Of a DNA stretch of 64,000 nt, positions 27,493-36,551 are shown piece after piece. The first letter of the stretch is position 1; every line of letters begins with the position of its first letter. Source of the DNA: Fulvivirga ulvae (GTDB lineage Bacteria; Bacteroidota; Bacteroidia; Cytophagales; Cyclobacteriaceae). Made by a program: the position numbers and the translations under genes. The notes under the pieces were generated by a model. That model saw only the letters and a program-made list of their open reading frames with translations, did no database searches and was not told the origin of the DNA. The DNA lies in the NCBI RefSeq assembly GCF_021389975.1, contig NZ_CP089981.1:5233501-5297500 (forward strand), given 5' to 3'.

Positions 27493-29436
27493 ATGAAGAA
27501 GATCGCGATACTCGTAGCACCGATTCTGGTACTTTTAAGTTTTATTACATACAGCTCCAATCCAGTTCTTGATTTCAATACTTCATTGAATGATTCTACT
27601 GAAATCGCTCCAAAGTCATTTTATGGAAATGAGGCCAAACTCATAACTCAAATACTTGATACATATCATTATAAAAAAATAAAGCTCAACGACTCCTTGT
27701 CGTCAGTTATCCTGACCGATTACATTGAAACACTGGATAACAATAAATCCTACTTTTTAAAGTCTGATATCGACAAATTTGAACAATACAGGACTAAGAT
27801 TGATGACTACCTGGAAAATGGCAACGTAAATCCGGCGTATGAAATCTACAATGTTTTTAAAGAGCGCTTTGACAACCGGATGGCTTACGTATTGGATAGC
27901 CTGGTTTACATGGATTTTGACTATACAGTGGATGAGTACTATAATACTGACCGTTCAAAAGGTGCCTGGCCAACCTCTGAGAAAGAGCTTGACGAGCTAT
28001 GGCGCAAAATGGTGAAGAGCCAGGCATTATCATTGAAACTAAATGGTAAGGATGAGGAAGGCATAAAGGAAACCATCAAAAAAAGATACGAGCGATTTAG
28101 CAAAGCAGCTCAGCAACACCGCTCGGAAGATGTATTCGAGGTGTTTATGAATGCAGTAGCTGAAGCTTTTGATCCGCATACTAATTATTTTTCACCCAGA
28201 ACTTCCGATCGTTTCAAACAAAATATGAGCCTTTCGCTGGAAGGTATAGGCGCAAGATTGCAGACAGAGGCCGACTTCACTAAAGTCGTACAGATACTTC
28301 CGGGAGGGCCTGCTGAGAAAAGTGATCTGTTACACGAAAACGACCGGATTACAGGTGTGGCGCAGGGAGACGACGGAGAGATGGTAGATGTGATCGGATG
28401 GAGAATAGATGATGTTGTACAACTTATCAAAGGGCCAAAGGGCACTACTGTAAAGCTGGAGATACTGCCTGCGGAAACGGGAGTAAACGGGCCTACTCAG
28501 GTAATCACACTGGTCAGGGATAAGATCAAACTTGAAGACATGCAGGCTAAGGCTGAAATAATTCCCCTGAAGAAAAATGGTAAAGAATACAAGATCGGGG
28601 TTATCACATTGCCCAGCTTCTATATGGATTTTGAAGCCTATCAGCAGGGAGACCCAAATTATACAAGCACTACCCGTGATGTGAAACGACTGGTCAAAGA
28701 GCTCGAAGCAAAAGGCATAGATGGCCTGATGATGGATCTTAGAAATAACGGAGGTGGCTCTTTAGCTGAAGCCATTGACCTTACGGGATTATTCATAAAA
28801 AATGGCCCGGTTGTTCAGGTGCGTACTTCTACCAACAAAGTGGAAGTTGGCGAAGATGAAGATCCTGAAATTATATATAATGGCCCTATGGCGGTTATGA
28901 TCAACAGATTTAGTGCATCGGCCTCAGAGATTTTTGCTGCAGCCATTCAGGATTATCACCGTGGGGTGGTGATAGGAGAGCCAACTTTTGGAAAGGGAAC
29001 AGTACAAAGTGTGATAGACCTTGGCAGATATTTGCAAGTGCCTGAAGGTGAGGAAGTAGGTCAGTTGAAACTAACACTACAAAAATTCTACAGGGTTACA
29101 GGAAGCAGCACTCAGCACCTGGGAGTAAGTCCGGATGTGAACCTACCTTCCGCTTTTGATGCTGACGAGTTTGGAGAAAGTGCCAGTAAAAGTGCGCTGC
29201 CCTGGGACCAGATCAACAGCACAACTTTTAATGTTGGGCAGGAAGTATCACCGCAGTTGGTACTCAAGCTCAATGACCAGTATACCAAACGGTTACAGAC
29301 CAGTGCAGAGTTAAAAGCTTTGGTAGAAGATACCAGGGAGTTGAAGCTTAACCTGGCTAAAACACAAATCTCATTAAACGAGGAAAAAGAAGAAAAGAAA
29401 TTGAAGAGGCTGAAAAACGTGAGGCTAAGCGAGTGA
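27493..29436 (+). CDS. S41 carboxy-terminal processing protease, C-terminus lost by frameshift
   Basis: Prc/CtpA-type periplasmic protease. ATG 27493 starts a membrane/signal segment (MKKIAILVAPILVLLSFITYSS). Then come an N-terminal DUF-type helical domain, a PDZ domain (about residues 235-330, with LEGIGARL and the GGPAEKSDLL turn), and the S41 catalytic domain with nucleophile Ser in NRFSASASEIFA and Lys in PTFGKGTVQS. The frame ends early at 29436 in LKRLKNVRLSE. Reading the -1 frame from 29397 gives a family-like charged helix and tail ending at 29558, so one base appears to be missing in the A-rich tract around 29383-29400. Catalysis should be unaffected, as the core is complete. Confidence 0.9.
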   Translation: MKKIAILVAPILVLLSFITYSSNPVLDFNTSLNDSTEIAPKSFYGNEAKLITQILDTYHYKKIKLNDSLSSVILTDYIETLDNNKSYFLKSDIDKFEQYRTKIDDYLENGNVNPAYEIYNVFKERFDNRMAYVLDSLVYMDFDYTVDEYYNTDRSKGAWPTSEKELDELWRKMVKSQALSLKLNGKDEEGIKETIKKRYERFSKAAQQHRSEDVFEVFMNAVAEAFDPHTNYFSPRTSDRFKQNMSLSLEGIGARLQTEADFTKVVQILPGGPAEKSDLLHENDRITGVAQGDDGEMVDVIGWRIDDVVQLIKGPKGTTVKLEILPAETGVNGPTQVITLVRDKIKLEDMQAKAEIIPLKKNGKEYKIGVITLPSFYMDFEAYQQGDPNYTSTTRDVKRLVKELEAKGIDGLMMDLRNNGGGSLAEAIDLTGLFIKNGPVVQVRTSTNKVEVGEDEDPEIIYNGPMAVMINRFSASASEIFAAAIQDYHRGVVIGEPTFGKGTVQSVIDLGRYLQVPEGEEVGQLKLTLQKFYRVTGSSTQHLGVSPDVNLPSAFDADEFGESASKSALPWDQINSTTFNVGQEVSPQLVLKLNDQYTKRLQTSAELKALVEDTRELKLNLAKTQISLNEEKEEKKLKRLKNVRLSE

Positions 29437-29558
29437 GCCTGTCTGGTACCAGCATTCAGAAAGAAAGTGAAGGCAACACCGATGATATCAATATCGATGA
29501 TCAGTATCTTAAAGAGGGCGTTATTATTCTAACCCAAATGATAACTGAAATCGGGTAA
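29397..29558 (+). pseudogene. Frameshifted C-terminal tail of the S41 protease
   Basis: From base 29397 the -1 frame reads KEIEEAEKREAKRVSL and continues open for 53 codons to TAA at 29556-29558, ending in an acidic stretch and the helix YLKEGVIILTQMITEIG. This is the expected C-terminal end of Bacteroidota carboxy-terminal processing peptidases. Adding one A in the tract GAAGAAAAGAAATT restores a single 688-residue protein. It may be a true mutation or a homopolymer error in the assembly; no canonical slippery heptamer is placed in the right phase for programmed frameshifting. Confidence 0.7.
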
Positions 29559-29580
29559 AGATTATAAATAACTTAAAAAA

Positions 29581-29613
29581 GGGAGAGCGGAGGAAAATCG
29601 CTCTCCTTTTTTT
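29581..29613 (+). terminator. Terminator after the S41 protease
   Basis: GGAGAGCG pairs with CGCTCTCC around a 9-base loop, followed by T7. Its position, 23 bases after the frameshifted stop at 29558 and 145 after the shortened stop, supports 29558 as the original gene end. Confidence 0.88.
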
Positions 29614-29676
29614 GTTTCTGCAGACACGAAAAATATCTTACTTTTAAATATCAAATTTTAAAATCTTATAATAATT

Positions 29677-31890
29677 ATGATAAAACGCAAGCTATACATG
29701 TTGCTCGTCGTTTTGATGTGCTTTGGGTATGGGTTTAGCCCGGCACAGAAGAAGGAAGAGTATAAAAATCTGAAAGAGGCCTTATATTCCGGCAGTAAAC
29801 TATCCGGTGGCAGCGGACCTCAAAGTGTTAACTGGATAGACGGTGGGGATCGTTTTTCGTATATCTCAAGTGAGTCGGAGACTCCGGAGATAAGGTCGTA
29901 CAATCCCAAAACTCAGAGCGACGATCTCATCTTTAAGGCAGAAGGAGTGAATTTTCCCGGGCAGGATAAGGCTTTTGAATACACCTCTTTTCAATGGTCA
30001 AAAGACTCCAAATACATACTGTTTCAGACTAATTTCAGGCCTGTATGGAGAAGATCAGGTATATCCGATTTCTATTTCTATTCTGTAAAGGACAAGTCCC
30101 TAAAGCTGGTGGCAAAAGATGCACAAACCGCGGAAATATCTCCGGACGGTACCAAGGTTGGATATGAGCGTGACGGAAACCTTTTCATTTTTGACTTTGC
30201 TACTCAGAAAGAAACGCAATTAACTTTTGACGCAGAAGATTACTTTTACAACGGACGCTTCGGCTGGGCCTATGAAGAAGAGTTTGGCCTTGCTCAGGCG
30301 TGGATATGGTCTCCGGATAGCAAGTACATTGCATTTTGGCAGTCAGACGAACGTGAAGTGCCCATTTTCCAAATGACTGATTACGCCGGACAGCATGCCA
30401 GGTATGTTAATGTACCTTATCCTAAGGTAGGGGACATCAATCCCTCTGTACGTATAGGCGTGCTTAATGTAGCCAGGAAGAGTACTCAATGGATGGATGT
30501 AAAGCTTGACGGAGGGTACATCCCCAGGCTGTACTGGACTTCCAAACCCGGGCAATTGGCCATTGTTCATCTCAACAGAAAACAAAATCACCTCAAGCTA
30601 TTTTTTAACAATGCGGATACCGGGGCGGGTAAGCTCATCATAGAAGAGAAGTCTGAAACCTGGATTGACATATTCGATTTTTTTGCAGGCATCATGCACC
30701 TGTTTTTCTTCCCTGAAGATAAGGAAGAATTTCTCTGGATATCTGACAGAGATGGCTGGAGTCATATTTACAGGTATGACTATAGCGGTAAAACCCTCAA
30801 TCAGGTAACTAATGGAGAGTGGGAGGTAACCCGTGTGGAAGCAGTTGATTCAAAGAATGGTGTTATCTATTTTACAAGTACTGAAGCTTCGCCACTTGAA
30901 AGGCATTTATATGCAGTCAGCTTTGAAGGAAAGGATAAGAAGAAGTTGACTACGAACCGGGGAAAACATCATCTTGATGTAGCGCCGAATGGCAGGTATT
31001 ATATTGACTCTTATTCCAACACCGACACGCCTCAACAGGTGGAGTTGCTATCCACAAAGGGTAAAATGCTCAAGAAGTTTGAGAATAATGACGATGTGAA
31101 AAAGTTTACGTCTGATAACTTTTATGCACCTAAGGAGCTGATCAGCTTTACTACATCTGACGGTCAGAAGCTTGACGGTTACGTGATCAAACCCAAGAAT
31201 TTTGATCCAGATAAGCAATACCCTTTGGTACTGAATATTTATGGCGGTCCCGGTGCCCAGTCGGTTTACGATGAATACGCCACCAATAGCTGGGAGCAGT
31301 ACCTTGCGCAGGAGGGTTATATAATAGCGAGCGTCAATAACCGGGGATCAGGAGGTTATGGTAGCGCTTTTGAAAAAGTTGTATACAGAAATCTCGGAGA
31401 GACGGAAAGCAGGGATTTTGTTGAAACGGTTAAATATCTGGCCTCTCAGTCATGGGTAGATGGCGATAGGATGGCTATCAGAGGGCATAGCTATGGAGGG
31501 TATATGTCCAGCTATACCATGCTAAATCACCCGGATGTGTTTAAAGTATCTCTGGTGGGGGCGCCTGTAACGGATTGGCGGTTGTATGACAGCATCTACG
31601 CTGAGCGTTATATGGACCTGTTGGAAGATAATGAGCAGGGTTATAAGAAAAGCGCTTCAACGGCTGCTGCCGGTAACCTGAAAGGAAAGATGTTCATAGC
31701 ACATTCTGCCATGGATGAAAACGTACATATGCAGAACACCATGCAACTGGTAAAGGCACTGATTGACAACGGTAAAGATGCCGATCTGAGGATATACCCT
31801 CCAGGTGCTCATGGAGTGGCCTATGACGGTGTAAGCTACGTTTTGCTTTACTCTCAGTATGTAAATTACCTGGACGAGCACTTGAAATAG
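29677..31890 (+). CDS. Dipeptidyl peptidase IV-like S9 serine peptidase
   Basis: 737 residues with a signal peptide (MIKRKLYMLLVVLMCFGYGFSPAQ), an eight-bladed beta-propeller domain (about 50-480) and a C-terminal alpha/beta hydrolase. The double-Glu motif YEEEFG that anchors the substrate N-terminus in DPP IV is present near residue 196. The nucleophile is in RGHSYGGYMSS (Ser near 606), with Asp in AMDENVH and His in GAHGVAY. Such enzymes release Xaa-Pro/Ala dipeptides in the periplasm or outside the cell and support peptide uptake. It is monocistronic, bounded by two terminators. Confidence 0.93.
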   Translation: MIKRKLYMLLVVLMCFGYGFSPAQKKEEYKNLKEALYSGSKLSGGSGPQSVNWIDGGDRFSYISSESETPEIRSYNPKTQSDDLIFKAEGVNFPGQDKAFEYTSFQWSKDSKYILFQTNFRPVWRRSGISDFYFYSVKDKSLKLVAKDAQTAEISPDGTKVGYERDGNLFIFDFATQKETQLTFDAEDYFYNGRFGWAYEEEFGLAQAWIWSPDSKYIAFWQSDEREVPIFQMTDYAGQHARYVNVPYPKVGDINPSVRIGVLNVARKSTQWMDVKLDGGYIPRLYWTSKPGQLAIVHLNRKQNHLKLFFNNADTGAGKLIIEEKSETWIDIFDFFAGIMHLFFFPEDKEEFLWISDRDGWSHIYRYDYSGKTLNQVTNGEWEVTRVEAVDSKNGVIYFTSTEASPLERHLYAVSFEGKDKKKLTTNRGKHHLDVAPNGRYYIDSYSNTDTPQQVELLSTKGKMLKKFENNDDVKKFTSDNFYAPKELISFTTSDGQKLDGYVIKPKNFDPDKQYPLVLNIYGGPGAQSVYDEYATNSWEQYLAQEGYIIASVNNRGSGGYGSAFEKVVYRNLGETESRDFVETVKYLASQSWVDGDRMAIRGHSYGGYMSSYTMLNHPDVFKVSLVGAPVTDWRLYDSIYAERYMDLLEDNEQGYKKSASTAAAGNLKGKMFIAHSAMDENVHMQNTMQLVKALIDNGKDADLRIYPPGAHGVAYDGVSYVLLYSQYVNYLDEHLK

Positions 31891-31919
31891 CCATTAAGGA
31901 CAGTTTTGTGCCTTATCTA

Positions 31920-31961
31920 AATCCATTCATTTGCCTAAACCGGGCTGTGAATGGATTTTTT
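31920..31961 (+). terminator. Terminator after the DPP IV gene
   Basis: AATCCATTCA pairs with TGAATGGATT around an 18-base loop containing a further small stem, followed by T6. Confidence 0.8.
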
Positions 31962-32052
31962 ATTGTCAGATGTAAACCGAATTACTCGTTCCGGATAACC
32001 ATGATAGTTTTAAGTCGTTTATAATGTTGAAAGCAGACACCATCATACCATC

Positions 32053-32460
32053 ATGAAACGGTTACTCGCAATTCTTATTATGGTATTTTCTGGTCTTGAG
32101 GCATCATCTCAGGACTCTCTGATCAGGACGAGCATATACTTTGGTGGTGGCAGCTATTATATTGATGAATTTCAGGTTGAAGAACTTCAGCAGTTTATAG
32201 AGAGTATAGAACGTTTGGAAAACTATGAAGTCATCGTGTTCAGCCATACTGATAATATAGGCGGACGTGAGTATAACGAGTGGCTCTCCAGAATGCGTAG
32301 TGGAGCTGTTATCGAGGAACTCCTGGAAATGCAGGTTCCTGCCGAACTGATCAAAACGCGGAATTTTGGCCTATCCAATCCATTATATACAAATACCTCT
32401 CATAATGGCCGCGTTATGAACCGCAGAGTTGATGTCATACTATGGCCAATCGTATTTTAA
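32053..32460 (+). CDS. Short OmpA-domain lipoprotein-like/periplasmic protein
   Basis: 135 residues with a signal peptide (MKRLLAILIMVFSGLEASSQ) and little more than an OmpA C-terminal (peptidoglycan-associating) domain: IYFGGGSYYIDEFQ at the start, FSHTDNIGGREYN as the family TD-x-xG loop, and RVMNRRVDVILWP at the end with the conserved Arg pair. There is no barrel. It probably binds diaminopimelate in peptidoglycan. The start ATG at 32053 follows an A/T-rich leader. The gene ends 11 bases before the convergent VOC gene. Confidence 0.88.
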   Translation: MKRLLAILIMVFSGLEASSQDSLIRTSIYFGGGSYYIDEFQVEELQQFIESIERLENYEVIVFSHTDNIGGREYNEWLSRMRSGAVIEELLEMQVPAELIKTRNFGLSNPLYTNTSHNGRVMNRRVDVILWPIVF

Positions 32461-32471
32461 CCCCAATAAAT

Positions 32472-32900
32472 TTACTTGGTGGTTTTACCCTCATACATGT
32501 CTGTGAAGATTTTGTCAATGGGCTCCCAAAGCTCGATCTTGTTGTTTTCAGGATCAAGTATATGTACGAACTTGCCATATTCATAGGTTTCTATTTCATC
32601 CAGCACCTTTACACCAGCGGCCTTCAGGTCTTGTACCAACTCTTCCAGGTTTTCAACCCGGTAGTTGATCATAAAATCTTTGGTTGAGGGAGCAAAATAG
32701 GTGGTTTTTTCTTCAAACGGGCTCCATTGTAAGTACCCCTTTTTATCGGGGTGATCCGCCTGGCGAAATTCAAAGAGAGAACCATATTCATTGGTTACCA
32801 GGCCGAGATTTTCGGTGTACCATGTTTTCATTTTGTCCGGGTTTTGGCATTTAAAAAAAATTCCTCCTACACCGGTTACTTTTTTCCTGCTTTCTGACAT
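32472..32900 (-). CDS. VOC-family (glyoxalase/bleomycin-resistance-like) protein
   Basis: 142 residues with two beta-alpha-beta-beta-beta repeats typical of the vicinal oxygen chelate fold: VGGIFFKCQNPDKMKTWYTENLGL opens the first, MINYRVENLEELVQDLKAAGVKV the second, closing with GKFVHILDPENNKIELWEP, which carries the conserved Glu metal ligand. Members bind metal for isomerase, dioxygenase or drug-binding functions; the substrate is not predictable. Single gene. Confidence 0.88.
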   Translation of the reverse strand: MSESRKKVTGVGGIFFKCQNPDKMKTWYTENLGLVTNEYGSLFEFRQADHPDKKGYLQWSPFEEKTTYFAPSTKDFMINYRVENLEELVQDLKAAGVKVLDEIETYEYGKFVHILDPENNKIELWEPIDKIFTDMYEGKTTK

Positions 32901-33522
32901 AGCTGGTGAGTTTTTAGGGTTAAGTGTATTAGTCTAAAGATAAACTATTTAGGGAATTTGCTGATGCTAAAACCTGTAAAACCTGCGTATAGAACCGTAT
33001 GTGTATAAGTATATTAATAGATAAAGTGAAGATAAACTTACATTGTTGCCTTTTGTGTAAAAGTTAATATTCTGTAAGATGTATACCGGATACCGGGAGC
33101 TCCTTATACTTTGGTACATACATTCATTGTTTGTAGTGCAATGGGATTAATTGTCTGATATACAGAATTTAACACTTTAAGCTTTAGTTGAACTTATCTG
33201 TATTTACTACTATCCGGCTTTCGAGCTTAGTCAGGATGATGATGTAATCTGAAGGGCGCCGTTTTTACAATTGTATTCAGCCATACCCTGCTATACCTAA
33301 AACATTACATATAGGAGGATATTCGATAATAATTAGGTTTATTTAATAGAAGGCCTTTATGGTGGTTTTGAGGGGGCATTTTTATCACGTTTTGCTGAAA
33401 AATGTGTCAAAAATGCCAATAAACAACCCGCTGAACCTTCTGTTACCATTTGAAATTATTACCTATTAACGGTGGGAACTTATGATAGCAGAACTAAATA
33501 TTATAAAGAATAAAAGAGAGCT
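32901..33522. other. Long intergenic region upstream of the sigma-54 activator
   Basis: 622 bases with no credible reading frame on either strand. It should hold the promoter of the sigma-54 activator/LamG operon and that of the VOC gene. I found no convincing sigma-54 -24/-12 element (TGGCAC-N5-TTGC), no repeat array and no clear structured RNA. An untranslated leader or small RNA remains possible. Confidence 0.4.
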
Positions 33523-34689
33523 ATGATTAAAACTTTTGTGGTCGATGATGATCCTGTCTATGCTATGATGATTGGGGAAACCCTCAAAAAGCACGAACTC
33601 TTAGAGTTTGAATTTTTTACGAATGCAGAGGATTGCCTGACCAACTTAAATCAGAGCCCTGATATAATTACCATTGATTTTCATTTACCTGATGCCAATG
33701 GCCTTGAATTACTGGAGCGTATCAGGAAAGTTGATTCAGGTATTTATACGGTTCTTATCAGCGGACAAAAGCAACTGGAAGTTGTTGTCGAGGCTTATAA
33801 ACAGGGGGCATCATCATATCTTATAAAAAATGAAGATACGCTGGTAGAGCTGGACAATACAGTTAAGAACCTGATTTCAGCTATCAGGCTAAAGCAGGAG
33901 GTAGAATCGCTGAGGGAGCAGGTGTTTGAGAAGAACAAGTATAGCAATATCCTGGGGAGCAGCTCTGCTATCATGAAAGTGCTGAAAATGGTGCAGAAGG
34001 TTGAGTCTAAAAACATTCTGGTGATGATTACCGGTGAAAGCGGAACAGGAAAGGAATTGTTTGCCAGTGCAATTCACTATAACTCACCTCGCAGGAAGAA
34101 GCCTTTTGTAACAGTAAATATGGGCGCAATACCGCATGACCTGGTAGAAAGTGAACTTTTCGGACACGAGAAAGGAGCTTTTACAGGTGCATCGTCCAAA
34201 CGAATAGGAAAATTTGAAGAAGCCCATCAGGGAACTATATTTCTTGATGAGATTGGCGAAATAGACCTGGATATGCAAAAGAAACTCTTGCGTGTATTAC
34301 AGGAACAGGAAGTAGTAAGGCTGGGAAGCAATAAAGCCATAAAGCTTGATGTACGCGTAATAGCGGCTACTAATAAAGACCTTGTAAAGGAGGTGAAGGA
34401 AGGCCGCTTCAGGGAAGATCTTTTCTACCGTCTTCAAGGCTTTTTACTACAATTGCCACCTCTCAGAGACCGTGGTGATGATGTGATCATTATGGCGAAG
34501 GCTTTTCTAAGGGAGTTTCTAACACAAAACAAGATGGATGACATGAGAATTTCAAGAGGTGCCATGGAGCAACTGATGAAGCATAACTGGCCCGGCAATG
34601 TAAGGGAGTTAAAATCCATAATAGAACGAGCTGCTTTAATGGCAGATGGTGATGAAATACAGGAAGAAGACCTGATTTTCTCTACGTAA
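33523..34689 (+). CDS. Sigma-54-dependent response regulator without DNA-binding domain
   Basis: 388 residues. A receiver domain (1-120) has VVDDDP, phospho-acceptor Asp52 in TIDFHLPD and Lys in YLIKNED. It is followed by the AAA+ sigma-54 interaction domain: Walker A GESGTGKE, the RNA-polymerase-contacting loop GAFTGA in GHEKGAFTGASS, Walker B GTIFLDEIGE and sensor motifs (LRVLQEQE, RVIAATNKDL, WPGNVREL). The protein stops at DLIFST, so the Fis-type helix-turn-helix present in NtrC-like proteins (usually 440-480 aa) is absent and no extension is found in other frames. It must act from solution or through a partner. 19 bases separate it from the LamG gene. Confidence 0.93.
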   Translation: MIKTFVVDDDPVYAMMIGETLKKHELLEFEFFTNAEDCLTNLNQSPDIITIDFHLPDANGLELLERIRKVDSGIYTVLISGQKQLEVVVEAYKQGASSYLIKNEDTLVELDNTVKNLISAIRLKQEVESLREQVFEKNKYSNILGSSSAIMKVLKMVQKVESKNILVMITGESGTGKELFASAIHYNSPRRKKPFVTVNMGAIPHDLVESELFGHEKGAFTGASSKRIGKFEEAHQGTIFLDEIGEIDLDMQKKLLRVLQEQEVVRLGSNKAIKLDVRVIAATNKDLVKEVKEGRFREDLFYRLQGFLLQLPPLRDRGDDVIIMAKAFLREFLTQNKMDDMRISRGAMEQLMKHNWPGNVRELKSIIERAALMADGDEIQEEDLIFST

Positions 34690-34708
34690 TTTTTTAAACT
34701 TTAATTAT

Positions 34709-36535
34709 ATGAAATTGAGACAGAACCAAAAACCTACCGTTAAAACCAACACAAGTGTTGTACTTAAATATGCTGCTTTAGGGCTTCTAACCATTGCCCT
34801 GGTCTTTTCCGCAGTATTCATTTACAATAATTTCATTAACATAGGAGACACCAGGGCGGAGGGAGATACCGGAGCTATTGCTGGTGGTGGTTTTGCTATT
34901 CACTTCGATGGAGAGGAAGATCATATTGCCCTGCCTTTCTCTGTTGATAAACAAGGATTAATAGATTATTTCACTGTAGAGGCCTGGATAAATACGGCTT
35001 CTGAAGGTAAAAAAGGTGATAAAATAATGCCGATCCTTGATTTTGACAAAAATGAATACTTCAGTATATATATTGATGGGAAAAGTGGAAAAGTAAGTTT
35101 TGTTACAACCGATGAAAAAAAATCAACTGACAATTTAACCTCCAAGGAAAAGGTGAATGATGACAACTGGCATCATATAGCCGCTGTTTACGATGGCAGA
35201 GATAAATACCTTTATGTTGATGGCAAGGAAGTTGCAAGTTCAAAAAATCCACATAAAGGAAAACATCTGGGTACAGGGAAGGAACGATATGGTTTTATAG
35301 GAACAGAGTCAGATTCTGAAGACCGTAAAAAGGATAACAGTTACTTTAAGGGAAGTATCGACGAGTTACGTATCTGGCATGATGCAAGGTCATTAAGCGA
35401 GATTCGCCGAACCCTCACGGAAAAACTTACAGGAAAGGAGGATAAGCTTTATCTGTATTTTCCTTTTAATGAGGGAGAGGGCAAAATAGTAAAGGACGCA
35501 ATATCAGGAATTGAAGGTTCCTTAAATAGTGAAGATAAAAGGTGGATAGCATCGGGTATTTACATTGGCGATAACAGTGTATATGATTATAGCAATAGAA
35601 GCTTAACTTTTAAAATATCAGGAAAAGGTGCTGTAACAGTTGAAATCACGAAAGGAAGTCCTGACGGAATACACATATACTATGTAGGACAAAGCCCTAA
35701 CTACGTGACAATTCCTGAAGGTATCCAGTCGCTTGAAGAGTTTTACTGGGGAGTGTATGCTATGGGCAATGTGGAGTATAGCTTTTCTTATGATTATGAC
35801 AGTTACGAAGGAGAGTTTGACCCTCAGGCAGTTGAGCTTGTAGAACGTGCCAATAGTGCTTCTGATTGGGTAAATTCCGACGCCTACAGAATTGCAGGGC
35901 AGAGCCAGATGTTGGTGGCCAATCAAAAGGGTACGGAATATGCCCTGGCATCGTCTGCTGTAGTGATGCCGATAGAGTTGGCCAGATTTGATGCCAAAGC
36001 TAAAGGAGATGATGTAGAAGTAACATGGACTACCTCTTCTGAGCTTAACAATGACTTTTTTACTATTGAGAGAAGCAGCGATGGCAGGGATTATTCGATA
36101 GTGAGTACGATTAACGGTGCGGGAAATAGTAGCGAACCATTGTCATATACATATTTAGATACCAAGCCCTTAAGTAGCAGGGCCTATTATAGACTAAAGC
36201 AGACAGACTATGATGGTAAGTTTGAATATTTTGCTCCTGTAATGGTCGAAGGCACCAGTGCTGCGCCTGAAAATGTACAGTTAACGGTATACCCTAACCC
36301 GTCATTGAATCAGGTTATAACGGTGGTATTAGAAGGGTTACAGGAGGGCAATGATGCCAGCGTGGCAATGATGGACCTACAGGGAAATGCTGTTTTTACT
36401 GAAAATGTGATCTCTAATGGTATGGGTAGCCTCGAAGTTAAAATTGACCCCTCTAACATATCAGGGGGTAACTATCTAATAGTGGTTACCACTGCTGCTG
36501 ACAAATACACAAAACAGGTTATTTTGAGAAAATAA
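34709..36535 (+). CDS. LamG-domain protein with type IX secretion sorting signal
   Basis: 608 residues. An unusually long charged N-terminus (about 24 residues) precedes a membrane/signal segment (YAALGLLTIALVFSAVFIYNN). A concanavalin/LamG-like domain follows (FAIHFDGEEDHIALP, YFTVEAWINT, DNWHHIAAVYDG, GSIDELRIWHDARS). The middle has beta-rich repeats including an FN3-like unit (VEVTWTTSSELNNDFFTIERSSDG). The end is a T9SS type A sorting domain (VQLTVYPNPS ... GGNYLIVVTT ... KQVILRK). It should be exported across the outer membrane and attached or released. It is cotranscribed with, and perhaps controlled by, the sigma-54 activator before it. Confidence 0.9.
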   Translation: MKLRQNQKPTVKTNTSVVLKYAALGLLTIALVFSAVFIYNNFINIGDTRAEGDTGAIAGGGFAIHFDGEEDHIALPFSVDKQGLIDYFTVEAWINTASEGKKGDKIMPILDFDKNEYFSIYIDGKSGKVSFVTTDEKKSTDNLTSKEKVNDDNWHHIAAVYDGRDKYLYVDGKEVASSKNPHKGKHLGTGKERYGFIGTESDSEDRKKDNSYFKGSIDELRIWHDARSLSEIRRTLTEKLTGKEDKLYLYFPFNEGEGKIVKDAISGIEGSLNSEDKRWIASGIYIGDNSVYDYSNRSLTFKISGKGAVTVEITKGSPDGIHIYYVGQSPNYVTIPEGIQSLEEFYWGVYAMGNVEYSFSYDYDSYEGEFDPQAVELVERANSASDWVNSDAYRIAGQSQMLVANQKGTEYALASSAVVMPIELARFDAKAKGDDVEVTWTTSSELNNDFFTIERSSDGRDYSIVSTINGAGNSSEPLSYTYLDTKPLSSRAYYRLKQTDYDGKFEYFAPVMVEGTSAAPENVQLTVYPNPSLNQVITVVLEGLQEGNDASVAMMDLQGNAVFTENVISNGMGSLEVKIDPSNISGGNYLIVVTTAADKYTKQVILRK

Positions 36536-36551
36536 TCGGGACAAAAATGTA

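Noticed and set aside
29383..29400. Programmed -1 frameshift in the S41 protease
   Set aside because: The A-rich tract has no X-XXY-YYZ heptamer in the correct phase; a missing base explains it better.
32901..33522. Sigma-54 promoter upstream of the activator
   Set aside because: No TGGC-N9-TTGC type pair found at a suitable distance from 33523.
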